This document shows, piece after piece, positions 34,928-44,753 of a DNA stretch of 64,000 nt. The notes under the pieces were generated by a model, which was not told where the DNA came from, searched no databases, and saw nothing but the letters and a program-made list of their open reading frames with translations. Made by a program: the position numbers and the translations under genes. The stretch is taken from contig NZ_JABFTT010000010.1 in the NCBI RefSeq assembly GCF_021404465.1, forward strand, positions 62,001 through 126,000, in the 5' to 3' direction. Each line of letters starts with the position of its first letter. Position 1 is the stretch's first letter. The stretch is from Billgrantia zhangzhouensis. Lineage in GTDB: Bacteria > Pseudomonadota > Gammaproteobacteria > Pseudomonadales > Halomonadaceae.

Positions 34928-36004
34928 ATGCGTAAAGAATGGTGGGTCCTGATCGGTGCAGTAGCCGTGGTGTGGTTGCTGTTCCAGTTGGAAGCGATGC
35001 TGATGCCGTTCATCGCCGGCATGATCCTGGCGTACCTGACCGATCCGCTGGCCAATCGACTCCAGTGCCTGGGTTTGTCCCGTACCCTGGCGGTATGCGG
35101 TGTCTTCCTGATCCTGGTGGTGATCCTGGTGGTGGCTTTGCTGGTGTTAATTCCGTTGGCGGTACAGCAGGTACGCCAGTTCGGCCTGATGATCCCCGGT
35201 ATCTTCGATTGGGTGGAGACCGTCCTGGCGCCTCAGGTTCGCGGCTGGACGGGGTTGGACGTGGCGGCCGACCTCGATGACGTGCAGCAGACGCTGGCCC
35301 AGCACTGGCAAGACGCAGGGGGCTATCTGGCGCCGTTCCTGGGCAAGATCGGCCGTTCCGGGGCAGCCTTCCTGGCTTGGGTGACCTATGTGGCACTGAT
35401 CCCGGTAGTCACCTTCTACCTGCTGCTCGATTGGGATCGGCTGCTGGCCAATCTGCGCAGCATGATGCCGCGTCGCTGGGAAGCCGATGTGGTTCGCTTG
35501 AGCTGCCGCTGTGACGACGTGCTCTCGGCTTTCCTGCGCGGTCAACTACTGGTCATGCTGACGCTGGGTGCGATCTATGCCGTGGGACTGACCGCCATGG
35601 GGCTGCGTTTTGGACTGCTGATCGGCATGGCCGCGGGACTGGCTAGTATCGTGCCGTTCCTGGGTTTCATCGTCGGCATCAGCGTGGCGCTGGTCGTGGC
35701 GTTCTTCCAGTTCGGCACCTGGCTAGCGCTTCTCGGTGTACTCATCGTATTCGCCATTGGCCAGGTGCTCGAGAGCGTGGTACTCCAGCCCAAGCTGCTG
35801 GGCGATCGCATCGGGCTGCATCCGGTGGCGGTCATCTTCGCCGTGCTGGCCGGCGGTAACCTGTTCGGCTTCACCGGTGTGCTGCTGGCGCTGCCGGCCG
35901 CCGCGGTGATCATGGTACTCTTGCGGGAACTCAACGAACGCTACAAGCGCAGCAGTCTCTACGACGCCCAAAAGCGGGATCGTAGCCACGAGGATTCTCC
36001 ATGA
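34928..36004 (+). CDS. perM: AI-2E family transporter / PerM-like membrane protein
   Basis: A 358-residue inner-membrane protein with about eight hydrophobic segments. The family traits LFQLEAMLMPFIAGMILAYL near the N-terminus and VAVIFAVLAGGNLFGFTGVLLALPAAA near the C-terminus are present, each given here only in part of the whole. The ATG at 34928 follows GGGAGGGGTG; the longer open frame upstream is repeat DNA. The stop overlaps the hda ATG, matching the perM-hda order of pseudomonads and relatives. Function is poorly known; relatives include a Na+/H+ antiporter of halophiles. Confidence 0.88.
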   Translation: MRKEWWVLIGAVAVVWLLFQLEAMLMPFIAGMILAYLTDPLANRLQCLGLSRTLAVCGVFLILVVILVVALLVLIPLAVQQVRQFGLMIPGIFDWVETVLAPQVRGWTGLDVAADLDDVQQTLAQHWQDAGGYLAPFLGKIGRSGAAFLAWVTYVALIPVVTFYLLLDWDRLLANLRSMMPRRWEADVVRLSCRCDDVLSAFLRGQLLVMLTLGAIYAVGLTAMGLRFGLLIGMAAGLASIVPFLGFIVGISVALVVAFFQFGTWLALLGVLIVFAIGQVLESVVLQPKLLGDRIGLHPVAVIFAVLAGGNLFGFTGVLLALPAAAVIMVLLRELNERYKRSSLYDAQKRDRSHEDSP

Positions 36005-36702
36005 GCCGAGCGCCGGCGCAGTTGCCATTGGGAGTGGGGCTGCGCGACGATGCCACCTTTGACAGTTTTCTGCCGGCGGCCAATGCCAGCCTGGTGGATC
36101 GTCTCTCGCATCAGCTCGATGCCGGCGGTGAACCGTTCCTCTATCTGTGGGGAGCGCAAGGCAGCGGTCGTAGTCACCTGTTGCAGGCTGCTTGCCACGC
36201 GGCGTCCGATCGCGACTTGCGCGCACTCTACCTGCCGCTGCGTGATCTGGGGCACTTCCCGCCGCTGATGCTCGAGGATGCCGAGCGGCTCGACCTGGTG
36301 GCCATCGACGACATCGACAGCGTCATCGGCCGGCGACGCTGGGAGGAAGGGCTTTTCCATGCCTTCAACCGCTTGCGGGATGCCGGCAAGCGGCTCGTGG
36401 TGTCGGCCGCCGCGGCGCCACGTCAGCTACCGGTCAAACTGCCGGATCTGGCCTCGCGTCTGGCTTGGGGTGTGACCTTTCACCTGCAGCATCTCGACGA
36501 CAGCGAGCGGCTGCAGGCGCTTCAGCTACGTGCCCGGGTGCGTGGGATGCAGTTGCCCGACGAGGTGGCACGTTACATCCTCCACCGCGGACCGCGTCGC
36601 CTCGATGAGCTGTTCGAGGAACTCGCCGTGCTCGATAGCGCTTCGCTGTCCGCCCAGCGCAAGCTGACCATTCCCTTCGTCAAGCAGGCGCTGGGCTGGT
36701 AG
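36001..36702 (+). CDS. hda: DnaA regulatory inactivator Hda
   Basis: A 233-residue AAA+ protein related to DnaA domain III. QLPLGVGLRDDATFDSFLPA at the start, the P-loop-like GAQGSGRSHLLQAA, the Walker B region LVAIDDIDSVIG, and sensor segments in SRLAWGVTFHLQHLDD are visible. With the DNA-loaded sliding clamp Hda stimulates ATP hydrolysis by DnaA and prevents re-initiation. The clamp-binding motif QLPLGV lies near the N-terminus as expected. Coupled to perM by a 4-bp overlap. Confidence 0.92.
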   Translation: MSRAPAQLPLGVGLRDDATFDSFLPAANASLVDRLSHQLDAGGEPFLYLWGAQGSGRSHLLQAACHAASDRDLRALYLPLRDLGHFPPLMLEDAERLDLVAIDDIDSVIGRRRWEEGLFHAFNRLRDAGKRLVVSAAAAPRQLPVKLPDLASRLAWGVTFHLQHLDDSERLQALQLRARVRGMQLPDEVARYILHRGPRRLDELFEELAVLDSASLSAQRKLTIPFVKQALGW

Positions 36703-36710
36703 CGGCGCCG

Positions 36711-37259
36711 TCAGCGGCTGAGGTTGACCTCGAGCCGCTGGCCGTTGTGCAGCGATACCTGGCGCAGGATCACCTGACGCTCACCGCGTGAATTGGCCAT
36801 GCTGCCCGAGACGTAGAACTCCCCGGCCGGGAGCCCGTTGAGGCTGAAGTTCCCATTGGTATCGGTGCGGGTGATGTGGGTGTACTCGCGCGCCCGTGGA
36901 TCGGCTGGCTCGACGGCTCTTCCGGCCAGGGCATGTTCCGCGGCTTCGGCCGAGTAGGTGGTGACAGGGGCGACGGAGATCGTTTCCCCGCCCCCGGGAG
37001 TGCCGTTGAGGCTGAGCCTGCCAGCGATGGCAGCACTACCGCGTTTTTCCAGGGAGGCATATTCATCTACGGGGAACGCCACCTGACGGGCGATGCGGCC
37101 TGGTGACGGAGCGGGGCGCTCGGCATCCGGGCGTCTTTCGTCTGTGCGGGACGGCTCGCCGATCTCGATCACTTCGATGCGCTCAGGAGGAGGGCCAGGC
37201 TGTATCTGACAGCCGGCAAGCATCAGGCCCAGCAGGACCAGGGGAATCCAGGCTTTCAT
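36711..37259 (-). CDS. lipoprotein with carboxypeptidase-regulatory-like domain
   Basis: A 182-residue putative lipoprotein: signal helix AWIPLVLLGLMLAGC with lipobox, then a proline- and charge-rich linker, then a beta-sandwich-like domain with TDTNGNFSLNGLPAGEFYVSG, the usual pattern of a carboxypeptidase-regulatory or SpaA-like fold. The start at 37259 is preferred because GAGGACG precedes it and it begins the signal peptide. No specific function is recognised. It is convergent with hda, 8 bp apart. Confidence 0.75.
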   Translation of the reverse strand: MKAWIPLVLLGLMLAGCQIQPGPPPERIEVIEIGEPSRTDERRPDAERPAPSPGRIARQVAFPVDEYASLEKRGSAAIAGRLSLNGTPGGGETISVAPVTTYSAEAAEHALAGRAVEPADPRAREYTHITRTDTNGNFSLNGLPAGEFYVSGSMANSRGERQVILRQVSLHNGQRLEVNLSR

Positions 37260-37410
37260 TCGGTACGTCCTCAAAACCATGCCCGTGCGCATCGAGCATA
37301 AACGATGAGAGTGGGCCGGTGACAGACCCGGGGGCAATGAAAGGCCTGCCGAAGGGGGTTCGACGGGCCTCGGAAGCTACAATCTCGGAAGCTGCAACGC
37401 GATGGCGCGG

Positions 37411-37782
37411 TTACGACTTCTCAGCCAGCTCGGACGTGGCCTGCTGAGCCTGGCTCAGGCTGCTCTGGGCCAGCTTCTGGCTCTCTTGGAAGAACTCCTG
37501 GTGCAGAGAGGCGATCTTCTCGGCATCGCCCTTGACGCGCTCGGCCATGCCCTTGGCAAGCTGCTGCTGCGCTTCGGCGTAGCGGCGCAGGGCGTCGGCA
37601 TCGCGCACGTCAAGTAATTCACGGGCCTGGGTGAGGCCTGCCTCGGCATACCCTTTGGCCGCGTCCAGTTGGGCGGCGAAGAGCTTTTCGGTGTAATCGA
37701 TGCTCAAGGCCGCATAGGCGCGGGCCGGGCCAAGAAGCATGGCTTCGAACGGTTTGGTATCGAAGCTGAAAGACTTCATCAT
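37411..37782 (-). CDS. phasin family protein
   Basis: A 123-residue helical protein of the phasin_2 family: YAALSIDYTEKLFAAQLDAAKGYAE and LLDVRDADALRRYAEAQQQLAKGM are typical amphipathic segments, ending in a Ser/Gln/Ala-rich helix. Phasins coat polyhydroxyalkanoate granules, a storage form common in Halomonas. Two adjacent ATGs (37782 and 37779) follow GGAGG. No pha synthase gene is in the window. Confidence 0.85.
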   Translation of the reverse strand: MMKSFSFDTKPFEAMLLGPARAYAALSIDYTEKLFAAQLDAAKGYAEAGLTQARELLDVRDADALRRYAEAQQQLAKGMAERVKGDAEKIASLHQEFFQESQKLAQSSLSQAQQATSELAEKS

Positions 37783-37914
37783 TGTGCGTGAACCTCCGGG
37801 TTCTGCTCTATCGCGAACGGTCAACTTATCCTGTTGCGCTGCAACGTAGCAGAGTTACTTGTGCGATGCAGTATGGGGTTTGATACGTTTTGTCGCATGC
37901 CCTAAGGCCGTGCA

Positions 37915-38916
37915 TCAGATCGCGCATTCGATGCGATTGCGCCCGTTGCGCTTGGCCTGCAGCAATAACGTATCGGCACGGTGAATCATATCGACGACGA
38001 AGCGGTCTTCATGCGTGAGACTAGCGATGCCGACACTGACGGTGAGCCGTGTGGTCTGGTTCAGCGTCCGTTGCAGGCGTTCGGCGATCTCTTTTGCCCC
38101 ATCGGCCGTGGTTTCGGGCATCAGGATGAGAAACTCGTCGCCGCCATAGCGGCCAACCAGATCACACTCCCTGACAGTGGCAAGTATGGTGCGGGCTACA
38201 TTGCGCAGGGCTTCGTCGCCCGCGAGGTGGCCCCCGGTGTCGTTGATCTCCTTGAAATGGTCGATGTCGAGCATCATCAAGCACAACGACTGTTCGTAGC
38301 GGAAGGCGCGACGCAACTCCAGTTCGGCCAGTTCCAGCAGGTAGCGGCGATTATAGGTCTCGGTCAGATAGTCGCGTATCGCCAGTTGGGTGAGCTTCTC
38401 GTTGGCGGCAACCAGTTCCGCGGTGCGCTCATGCACCCGGCGCTCGAGTTCCTGGCTGTGCGAGTAGCTTCCGGCCATCTTCTCGGACAGCAGCGACATG
38501 TCGCGGGATACGCCGAAAAGATGGGTAACGGCGCCTTCCTGGTCGGTGATGGGCACCAGCAGGGTTTGCCAATGGCCATGCTGGCAAATGCCGCCGCGGT
38601 CGATATAGCCACCTTGCTCTTCATAGCGAATCGGACTTCCGCACTCGACGCAGCGGTTCAGGTTGGCGATCAAGCCATGGCACATGGGGGCGGGTAGCAA
38701 CTGCTCGATACGCTTGCCGATGAAGGTGGCTTCGTCACCGAACATGGCTTGGCGCGTTGGGTTCATGGCTTCGATCACGAAGTTTGTCGGCCCCTCGACG
38801 CGCACGATGAACATGTGCTCAGGACAGTACTCCCAGAGACTGTGAAGCAGCAGCATGCCGGCGTTGGCACTCAACCGATTAAGGATATTCGACGTCATCC
38901 AGCTCGTCTTGTGCAT
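37915..38916 (-). CDS. PAS-domain diguanylate cyclase
   Basis: A 333-residue signalling protein. An N-terminal PAS domain (about residues 25-150, including EAMNPTRQAMFGDEATFIGK) leads through a helical linker to a GGDEF domain. The active-site GGDEF is intact at about residue 258 and the inhibitory RxxD site (RECD) lies five residues before it, so the enzyme should make cyclic di-GMP with product inhibition. The PAS region holds several cysteines (CVECGSP, GICQHGHW) whose role is unclear. It has no membrane helix. Confidence 0.9.
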   Translation of the reverse strand: MHKTSWMTSNILNRLSANAGMLLLHSLWEYCPEHMFIVRVEGPTNFVIEAMNPTRQAMFGDEATFIGKRIEQLLPAPMCHGLIANLNRCVECGSPIRYEEQGGYIDRGGICQHGHWQTLLVPITDQEGAVTHLFGVSRDMSLLSEKMAGSYSHSQELERRVHERTAELVAANEKLTQLAIRDYLTETYNRRYLLELAELELRRAFRYEQSLCLMMLDIDHFKEINDTGGHLAGDEALRNVARTILATVRECDLVGRYGGDEFLILMPETTADGAKEIAERLQRTLNQTTRLTVSVGIASLTHEDRFVVDMIHRADTLLLQAKRNGRNRIECAI

Positions 38917-39121
38917 GGTAAAGCTCCCTTGAGTCGCGTTCCCCTTGTTCCCAGAGGTGACGCTCTATACCCGGCTCCCAGAGATAAGCGAGGTCTGTGG
39001 CATTGCAGCATTAACACTAGGTGGGCGTTTTTTTTCGTGCAGCTTGATTTTTGTCATGCCTGCTGGGGAGTCTCTTTTTTGGCTTGATCCGCCGATGGCA
39101 TGAGGTAACTCAAACTGCGGC

Positions 39122-39141
39122 GTATAGGGAGGCTCCTATAC
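39122..39141. promoter_or_regulatory. inverted repeat upstream of the fnr-like pseudogene
   Basis: GTATAGG-GAGGCT-CCTATAC is a perfect 7-bp inverted repeat 34 bp before the pseudogene start. It could be an operator left from the time the gene was active. It is not an FNR box. Confidence 0.4.
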
Positions 39142-39174
39142 TTAGCCTTGTGTCCAAGGGATAAGGGCTTCGCC

Positions 39175-39913
39175 ATGGCGAGTCACGGAAAAGGATTCGA
39201 TGATTCAATGGCTTCACAGTGTCTTTCATGCCATCTGAAAGCACTTTGCCTGCCTCGAGACCTGACGTCCGAACAGTTTGGAACCCTTGGTCGTATCGTC
39301 GATGCTCCCGTGAGGCTCGACAAGCGGGAGTGCTTGGTGCAACAAGGAACGATCTTCCGTCATCTGTATACCGTGCGTACCGGCAGTTTCAAGCAAGTCA
39401 CCGACGGCGCGAACAGCGAAACGCTTCTGACTGCTCTGTATCTCCCTGGTGACATCATCGGTTTCGATGCCATCGGCCCCGGTCACTATCCCGGCACAAT
39501 CGTTGCCTAGGAGTCGTCATCCGTGTGCCGGTTGCCTTTCGAGTGATTGGATGAGCTGATTTCACGAATGCCCATTTTGCGCCATCACCTACAGCGCAAC
39601 ATCAGCCGGACGATGCAGGAGGAGTAGAGTGCGGCTCCACCAATTGCTGTCTCGCACCGCGGAGGCTCGCCTCGCCTATTTCCTGCTGGGTATCTCTCAC
39701 CGCTTCCGTCAACACGGCTATTCGCCGCGTCACTTTCGTCTGGCAATGTCGCGTGGTGACATCGGCAGCTACCTGGGGCTGACGCATGAAACCGTAGGTA
39801 GGACCCTGGCTGGCTATCAAGCCCAGAGACTACTTTATGTGAGTGGTCGCGACTATCACCTGCTTGACGTGACTACGCTCGAGCGACTGGCCTCTTCCAC
39901 CGGCAGGCGGTAG
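39175..39913 (+). pseudogene. inactivated FNR/ANR-family oxygen-sensing regulator
   Basis: The 5' part (39175-39510) encodes a Crp/Fnr sensor domain with the [4Fe-4S] cysteines Cys16, Cys19 and Cys25 in CLSCHLKALC and the GDIIGFDAIGPG block. The same frame then continues through a TAG at 39508 and a TGA at 39544, still reading SVCRLPFE (the fourth cluster cysteine) and LDELISRMPILR. At about 39625 one extra base shifts the frame to the 39629-39913 segment, which encodes the dimerisation helix and the HTH (MSRGDIGSYLGLTHETVGRTL). Two nonsense codons plus a frameshift mean no full protein is made. The order and identity of all FNR parts are preserved, so decay looks recent. Confidence 0.88.
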
Positions 39914-39936
39914 AAGAGGGGCATGAGCCGCTTGGC

Positions 39937-40362
39937 CTAGGCGTGATGCAAGAGTAGCGATGCGCTGTGATGCTCTCGAAACTCGAGCAGCACATGGTTC
40001 TCCGTCTCCTTTTCGCTGACGAAGGCGATGAAAGGCCGGTGTAACTCCGGTGTGGCGTTCGTCTCGAGTAGCCAGGCGAAGAATCTCTTCGACTCCACCG
40101 CTGTGAGGATGGCTTGATCGAGTAGCTGGACAGCCATGCCGTCGTCCACGACGAAGAAGTGCTTGCGTGTTATCTCGAAGTTGGGCGGATCCACTGGGAC
40201 AGCGCTGACACAGGCTTCCAAGTCCAGGTGACTGGCGATCTGGCGCAAGGTGGCTAGTCTGCTTTCGCATTGCAGGCCTAGGCTTGCCATGAGTTGGCTG
40301 ATCCGCGGAGCAGTGGGCAGGAAGCCGAGGGTCAGCCGGCGATAGCGCTGAAGCTCTGTCAT
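39937..40362 (-). CDS. protein of unknown function
   Basis: A 141-residue soluble protein with no signal or membrane helix. I do not recognise a family. It is rich in Leu, His and Glu, has two cysteines (LQCESRL and EACVSAV), a VDPPNFEITRKHFFVVDDG segment that looks like a beta-strand pair, and a histidine-rich end (EHHSASLLLHHA). Coding character is plausible from codon use and its position, convergent with the fnr-like pseudogene. An FNR-type box lies 220 bp upstream of its start. Confidence 0.55.
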   Translation of the reverse strand: MTELQRYRRLTLGFLPTAPRISQLMASLGLQCESRLATLRQIASHLDLEACVSAVPVDPPNFEITRKHFFVVDDGMAVQLLDQAILTAVESKRFFAWLLETNATPELHRPFIAFVSEKETENHVLLEFREHHSASLLLHHA

Positions 40363-40704
40363 TTCATGAGCGCTGGCGAGTGTCAGCTGCTCTTGGGGAG
40401 AAGCAGCAAGGAAGCTTGCATGTCCATCATGTCGCTTGAATCCACGAGTCTTTCGCTGTTCGCGAGCCGTTGTTGAGTGCCTTCCATTGGTCTGGCGGAA
40501 GAGATTTTAGGGATGTGGGAGCAAACGAAACAACGACAACTGTCACAAAACCAATCGATCCTGCGGCGGTCTTGGCCTTTCTTGATAATTGTCAACCTGT
40601 TGCCGCCGGCTGTCGCTTGGCGAGAAGGCAGGCTGCTTGTCCCTTGCATGTGGCCCGTCCCGGCCCCATGGTGAGGAGGAAGAGTTGGCCAACGAGGGAA
40701 CGAC
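40363..40704. other. intergenic region without a clear gene
   Basis: No reading frame in this 342-bp stretch has convincing coding character. It is less GC-rich than its surroundings and should contain the divergent promoters of the unknown protein and fumC. The only motif I can name is the FNR-type box at 40582-40595. A GAGGAGGAAGAG purine tract lies before fumC. Confidence 0.6.
40582..40595. promoter_or_regulatory. FNR/ANR-type box upstream of fumC
   Basis: TTGATAATTGTCAA matches the FNR consensus TTGAT-N4-ATCAA at 9 of 10 fixed bases. It is 110 bp before the fumC start codon and 220 bp before the unknown gene on the other strand. Regulation by an FNR/ANR protein encoded elsewhere is inferred. 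Confidence 0.5.
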
Positions 40705-42087
<1,383 letters not shown>

Positions 42088-42150
42088 ATCACTTCCATCC
42101 TGTTGCTTGCGGTGAAGGCCCGCGAAGGGTCTAACCTGGCGATGGAAGCG

Positions 42151-43653
42151 TCAGGCCGCCAGCACCTGACGATGGGCTTCGACATGGGCATTCAAGCGCT
42201 CTACCTGACGCGGCGTCAGGCGCAGGCCGAGCTTGGTGCGTCGCCAGAGGATATCCTCGACCTCGAGAGCCCATTCATGATCGAAGAGATAATCGGCCTC
42301 GGCGGCGGTGAAGCCGGCGCCGAACTCTTCGCCCAGGTCTTCAGGGCTCTTGGCTCCTTCGAGAAAGCGCAGGCACAGGCTGCCATAGCTACGAGCGAAG
42401 CGGTGTGCACGCGCCTCTCCGAGCCAGGGGTAATCGTGCAGCAGGTGCGTCACGAAGCTCTGCTGGCTGCCGATCTCGCCCCCCGGCAGTGAGGCGGTCG
42501 CGGTCCAGCTTGGCCCCATGCCGGGCAGGGCAGTTGCCAGCTGATTCAGAGCGGCTTCCGCCAGCTTGCGGTAAGTGGTGATCTTGCCGCCGAATACCGA
42601 GAGCAGCGGGGCACCGGAAGCGTCCAGCGCCAGCGTGTAGTCGCGGGTCATGGCCGAGGGGTCGGCCGATTCGTCGTCGCATAGCGGACGCACGCCGGAG
42701 AAGCTCGCGATCACGTCGCGAGGGGCGAGCTGGCGGCGGAAGTGAGCATTGACCACGCCGAGCAGGTAGTCGACTTCCTCCTCACTGATCGAGGCCTTGG
42801 CCGGGTCGCCCTGATAGCGCCGGTCGGTAGTGCCGATCAGGCTGAAGTCGTCTTCGTAGGGCAACACGAAGACGATCCGGCGATCGCAGTTCTGCAGGAT
42901 GTAGGCACGCTCATCGGCATTGAGCCGGGGCACGATTAGGTGGCTGCCCTGGATCATGCGAATCGAATACTGCGACGGCCGCGCCGCCTGCTCGCGCACC
43001 ACCCGCTCGACCCAGGGGCCGGCGGCGTTGACCAGCGTGCGTGCGCGACGCTCGAAGCGCTGACCGCTGCGTACGTCCTCGAGTTCGATATGCCACACCC
43101 CGTCCTTTTCGAGAACCCGTGTGCAGCGCGTACGCACTAGAATTTCCGCGCCCCCCTGGCGGGCCTGAATGGCGTTGAGCACCACCAGGCGCGCATCATC
43201 CACCCAGCAATCCGAATATTCGAATCCGCGTACCATTTCCTCCTTCAGCGGTGAATCGGAGCCAAAACGAACACCCCGCGATCCGGGGAGTTGCCTACGC
43301 TTGCCCAGGTGGTCGTAGAGAAACAGGCCGGTGCGAATCATCCAGGCTGGTCGTAGGTGAGAGCGGTGGGGGAGGATGAAGCGCAGTGGCCAGATGATAT
43401 GCGGTGCCTTGCGCAGCAGGACTTCACGTTCGCGCAAGGCCTCGCCGACGAGGCGAAACTCGCGGTGCTCGAGATAGCGCAAGCCGCCATGGATCAGCTT
43501 GCTGCTCGCCGATGAGGTGGCATTGGCCAGGTCGCCCTGTTCGCAGAGCCCCACGCTGAGCCCACGGCCAGCGGCGTCGTTGGCGATGCCTGTGCCGTTG
43601 ATACCGCCGCCGATGATGAAAATGTCGAGTAGCTTGAGAGAGGTGTGCGCCAT
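42151..43653 (-). CDS. glpD: aerobic glycerol-3-phosphate dehydrogenase
   Basis: A 500-residue FAD-dependent membrane-associated enzyme that oxidises sn-glycerol-3-phosphate to dihydroxyacetone phosphate and passes electrons to quinone. The dinucleotide fold IFIIGGGINGTGIANDAAGR, the SSKLIHGGLRYLEH motif and GGKITTYRKLAE are diagnostic. The start at 43653 follows GGAG at proper spacing; the longer open frame is not used. A GlpR-type palindrome lies 45 bp upstream, at 43698-43717. Confidence 0.95.
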   Translation of the reverse strand: MAHTSLKLLDIFIIGGGINGTGIANDAAGRGLSVGLCEQGDLANATSSASSKLIHGGLRYLEHREFRLVGEALREREVLLRKAPHIIWPLRFILPHRSHLRPAWMIRTGLFLYDHLGKRRQLPGSRGVRFGSDSPLKEEMVRGFEYSDCWVDDARLVVLNAIQARQGGAEILVRTRCTRVLEKDGVWHIELEDVRSGQRFERRARTLVNAAGPWVERVVREQAARPSQYSIRMIQGSHLIVPRLNADERAYILQNCDRRIVFVLPYEDDFSLIGTTDRRYQGDPAKASISEEEVDYLLGVVNAHFRRQLAPRDVIASFSGVRPLCDDESADPSAMTRDYTLALDASGAPLLSVFGGKITTYRKLAEAALNQLATALPGMGPSWTATASLPGGEIGSQQSFVTHLLHDYPWLGEARAHRFARSYGSLCLRFLEGAKSPEDLGEEFGAGFTAAEADYLFDHEWALEVEDILWRRTKLGLRLTPRQVERLNAHVEAHRQVLAA

Positions 43654-43697
43654 GAGGAGGCTCCGAGCATATGGCCCACGGGTGGGGCCGAACCGAT

Positions 43698-43740
43698 AAT
43701 GTTTGAAAGCGAACATAGAACAATCGAAATCGAACATCAA
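43698..43740. promoter_or_regulatory. GlpR-type operators upstream of glpD
   Basis: The palindrome ATGTTTGAAAGCGAACAT (43699-43716) is close to the E. coli GlpR operator, ATGTTCGATAACGAACAT. A further half-site CGAACAT lies at 43731-43737. Both are within 90 bp of the glpD start. Confidence 0.65.
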
Positions 43741-43804
43741 GAGCCAAGAGCGCAGTATCGCCTCGCCGTATCGGCGCAAGGCGTAACGCTCAAGCGGGCT
43801 GCCT

Positions 43805-43828
43805 GAAGGAGAAGGAGAAGGAGAAGGA
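43805..43828. repeat. GAAGGA hexanucleotide microsatellite
   Basis: Four perfect GAAGGA units lie in the glpR-glpD spacer, 17 bp beyond the glpR stop. On the coding strand of these genes the tract is pyrimidine-rich. It could vary in copy number by slippage. Confidence 0.85.
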
Positions 43829-43844
43829 GGAAGAGGGAGTTGTC

Positions 43845-44603
43845 TCAGGCGATATGCAGGGCGACGTCGTTGACCTGCATGAGGTGAACGATACGCTCGG
43901 GGGGCTGGCGGTCGGTGAACAGGGCATCCAACTGGGCGATGTTGCCCTGGCGGACGACGGGATTGCGATGGAACTTCGAGTGATCGGCGATCAGGTAGAC
44001 CTGGCGGGAGTTGTGAATGATGGCCTGGGCGACGCGCGCCTCCTGATAGTCGAACTCCAGTAGCGAGCCATCCTCGTCGATGCCGCTGATGCCGATGATG
44101 CCGAAATCCACCTTGAACTGGTTGATGAAGTCGATCGTTGCCTCGCCGATGATGCCGCCGTCACGCGAGCGGACCTGACCACCGGCGATGATGACGTTGA
44201 AGTCCTCCTTGTGCTGGAGGATGGCGGCTACGTTGAGGTTGTTGGTGATTACCTCGAGCCCCTGGTGGTCGAGCAGCGCTTCCGCTACCACTTCGTTGCT
44301 GGTGCCGATGTTGATGAACAGCGAGGCGTGGTCGGGAATATGGCCGGCGACCAGCGCGGCAATCCGCCGCTTGGCCTCGAGATTCAGATTCTTGCGTGTG
44401 CTGTAGGCGGTATTGACGGTACTGGATTCGAGCCCTGCGCCGCCATGCACACGACGGATCATGCCTTCTTCCGCCAGCGCGTTGAGATCCCGGCGTATGG
44501 TCTGTGGGGTGACGGAGAAGTGATCCGTCAACTGTTCGATACTGGCATAGCCCTGGCGGCGCACCAGGTCAACGATGGCATCTTGTCGTTGTTGCTGGTT
44601 CAT
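43845..44603 (-). CDS. glpR: glycerol-3-phosphate regulon repressor GlpR (DeoR family)
   Basis: A 252-residue DeoR-type repressor. The N-terminal helix-turn-helix (LTDHFSVTPQTIRRDLNALA) with the RRVHGGAG hinge is followed by a sugar-phosphate-isomerase-like sensor domain (INIGTSNEVVAEAL, GIIGISGIDEDGSLLEFD). The start at 44603 follows AAAGGGAG; a longer frame to 44660 exists. It is divergent from glpK and upstream of glpD, and operator-like GCGAACAT sites flank both targets. Confidence 0.93.
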   Translation of the reverse strand: MNQQQRQDAIVDLVRRQGYASIEQLTDHFSVTPQTIRRDLNALAEEGMIRRVHGGAGLESSTVNTAYSTRKNLNLEAKRRIAALVAGHIPDHASLFINIGTSNEVVAEALLDHQGLEVITNNLNVAAILQHKEDFNVIIAGGQVRSRDGGIIGEATIDFINQFKVDFGIIGISGIDEDGSLLEFDYQEARVAQAIIHNSRQVYLIADHSKFHRNPVVRQGNIAQLDALFTDRQPPERIVHLMQVNDVALHIA

Positions 44604-44694
44604 GGTGGCTCCCTTTCGATCACGCGAGTGTAAGCGATTCGGCACGCTATCGGCAGACAATCAGCGATTTATTCTACGAAAGTCGTAAAGCATT

Positions 44695-44737
44695 GCGAAC
44701 ATACTCAAGTACTCTTGGTGATCATAAACGAACATAC
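44695..44737. promoter_or_regulatory. GlpR-type operator region between glpR and glpK
   Basis: A GCGAACAT half-site at 44695-44702 and a fuller site TGATCATAAACGAACAT at 44719-44735 (12 of 16 core bases of the GlpR operator) lie just before glpK. They would allow control of glpK and autoregulation of glpR. Confidence 0.55.
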
Positions 44738-44753
44738 AACGACAGGATGCAAC

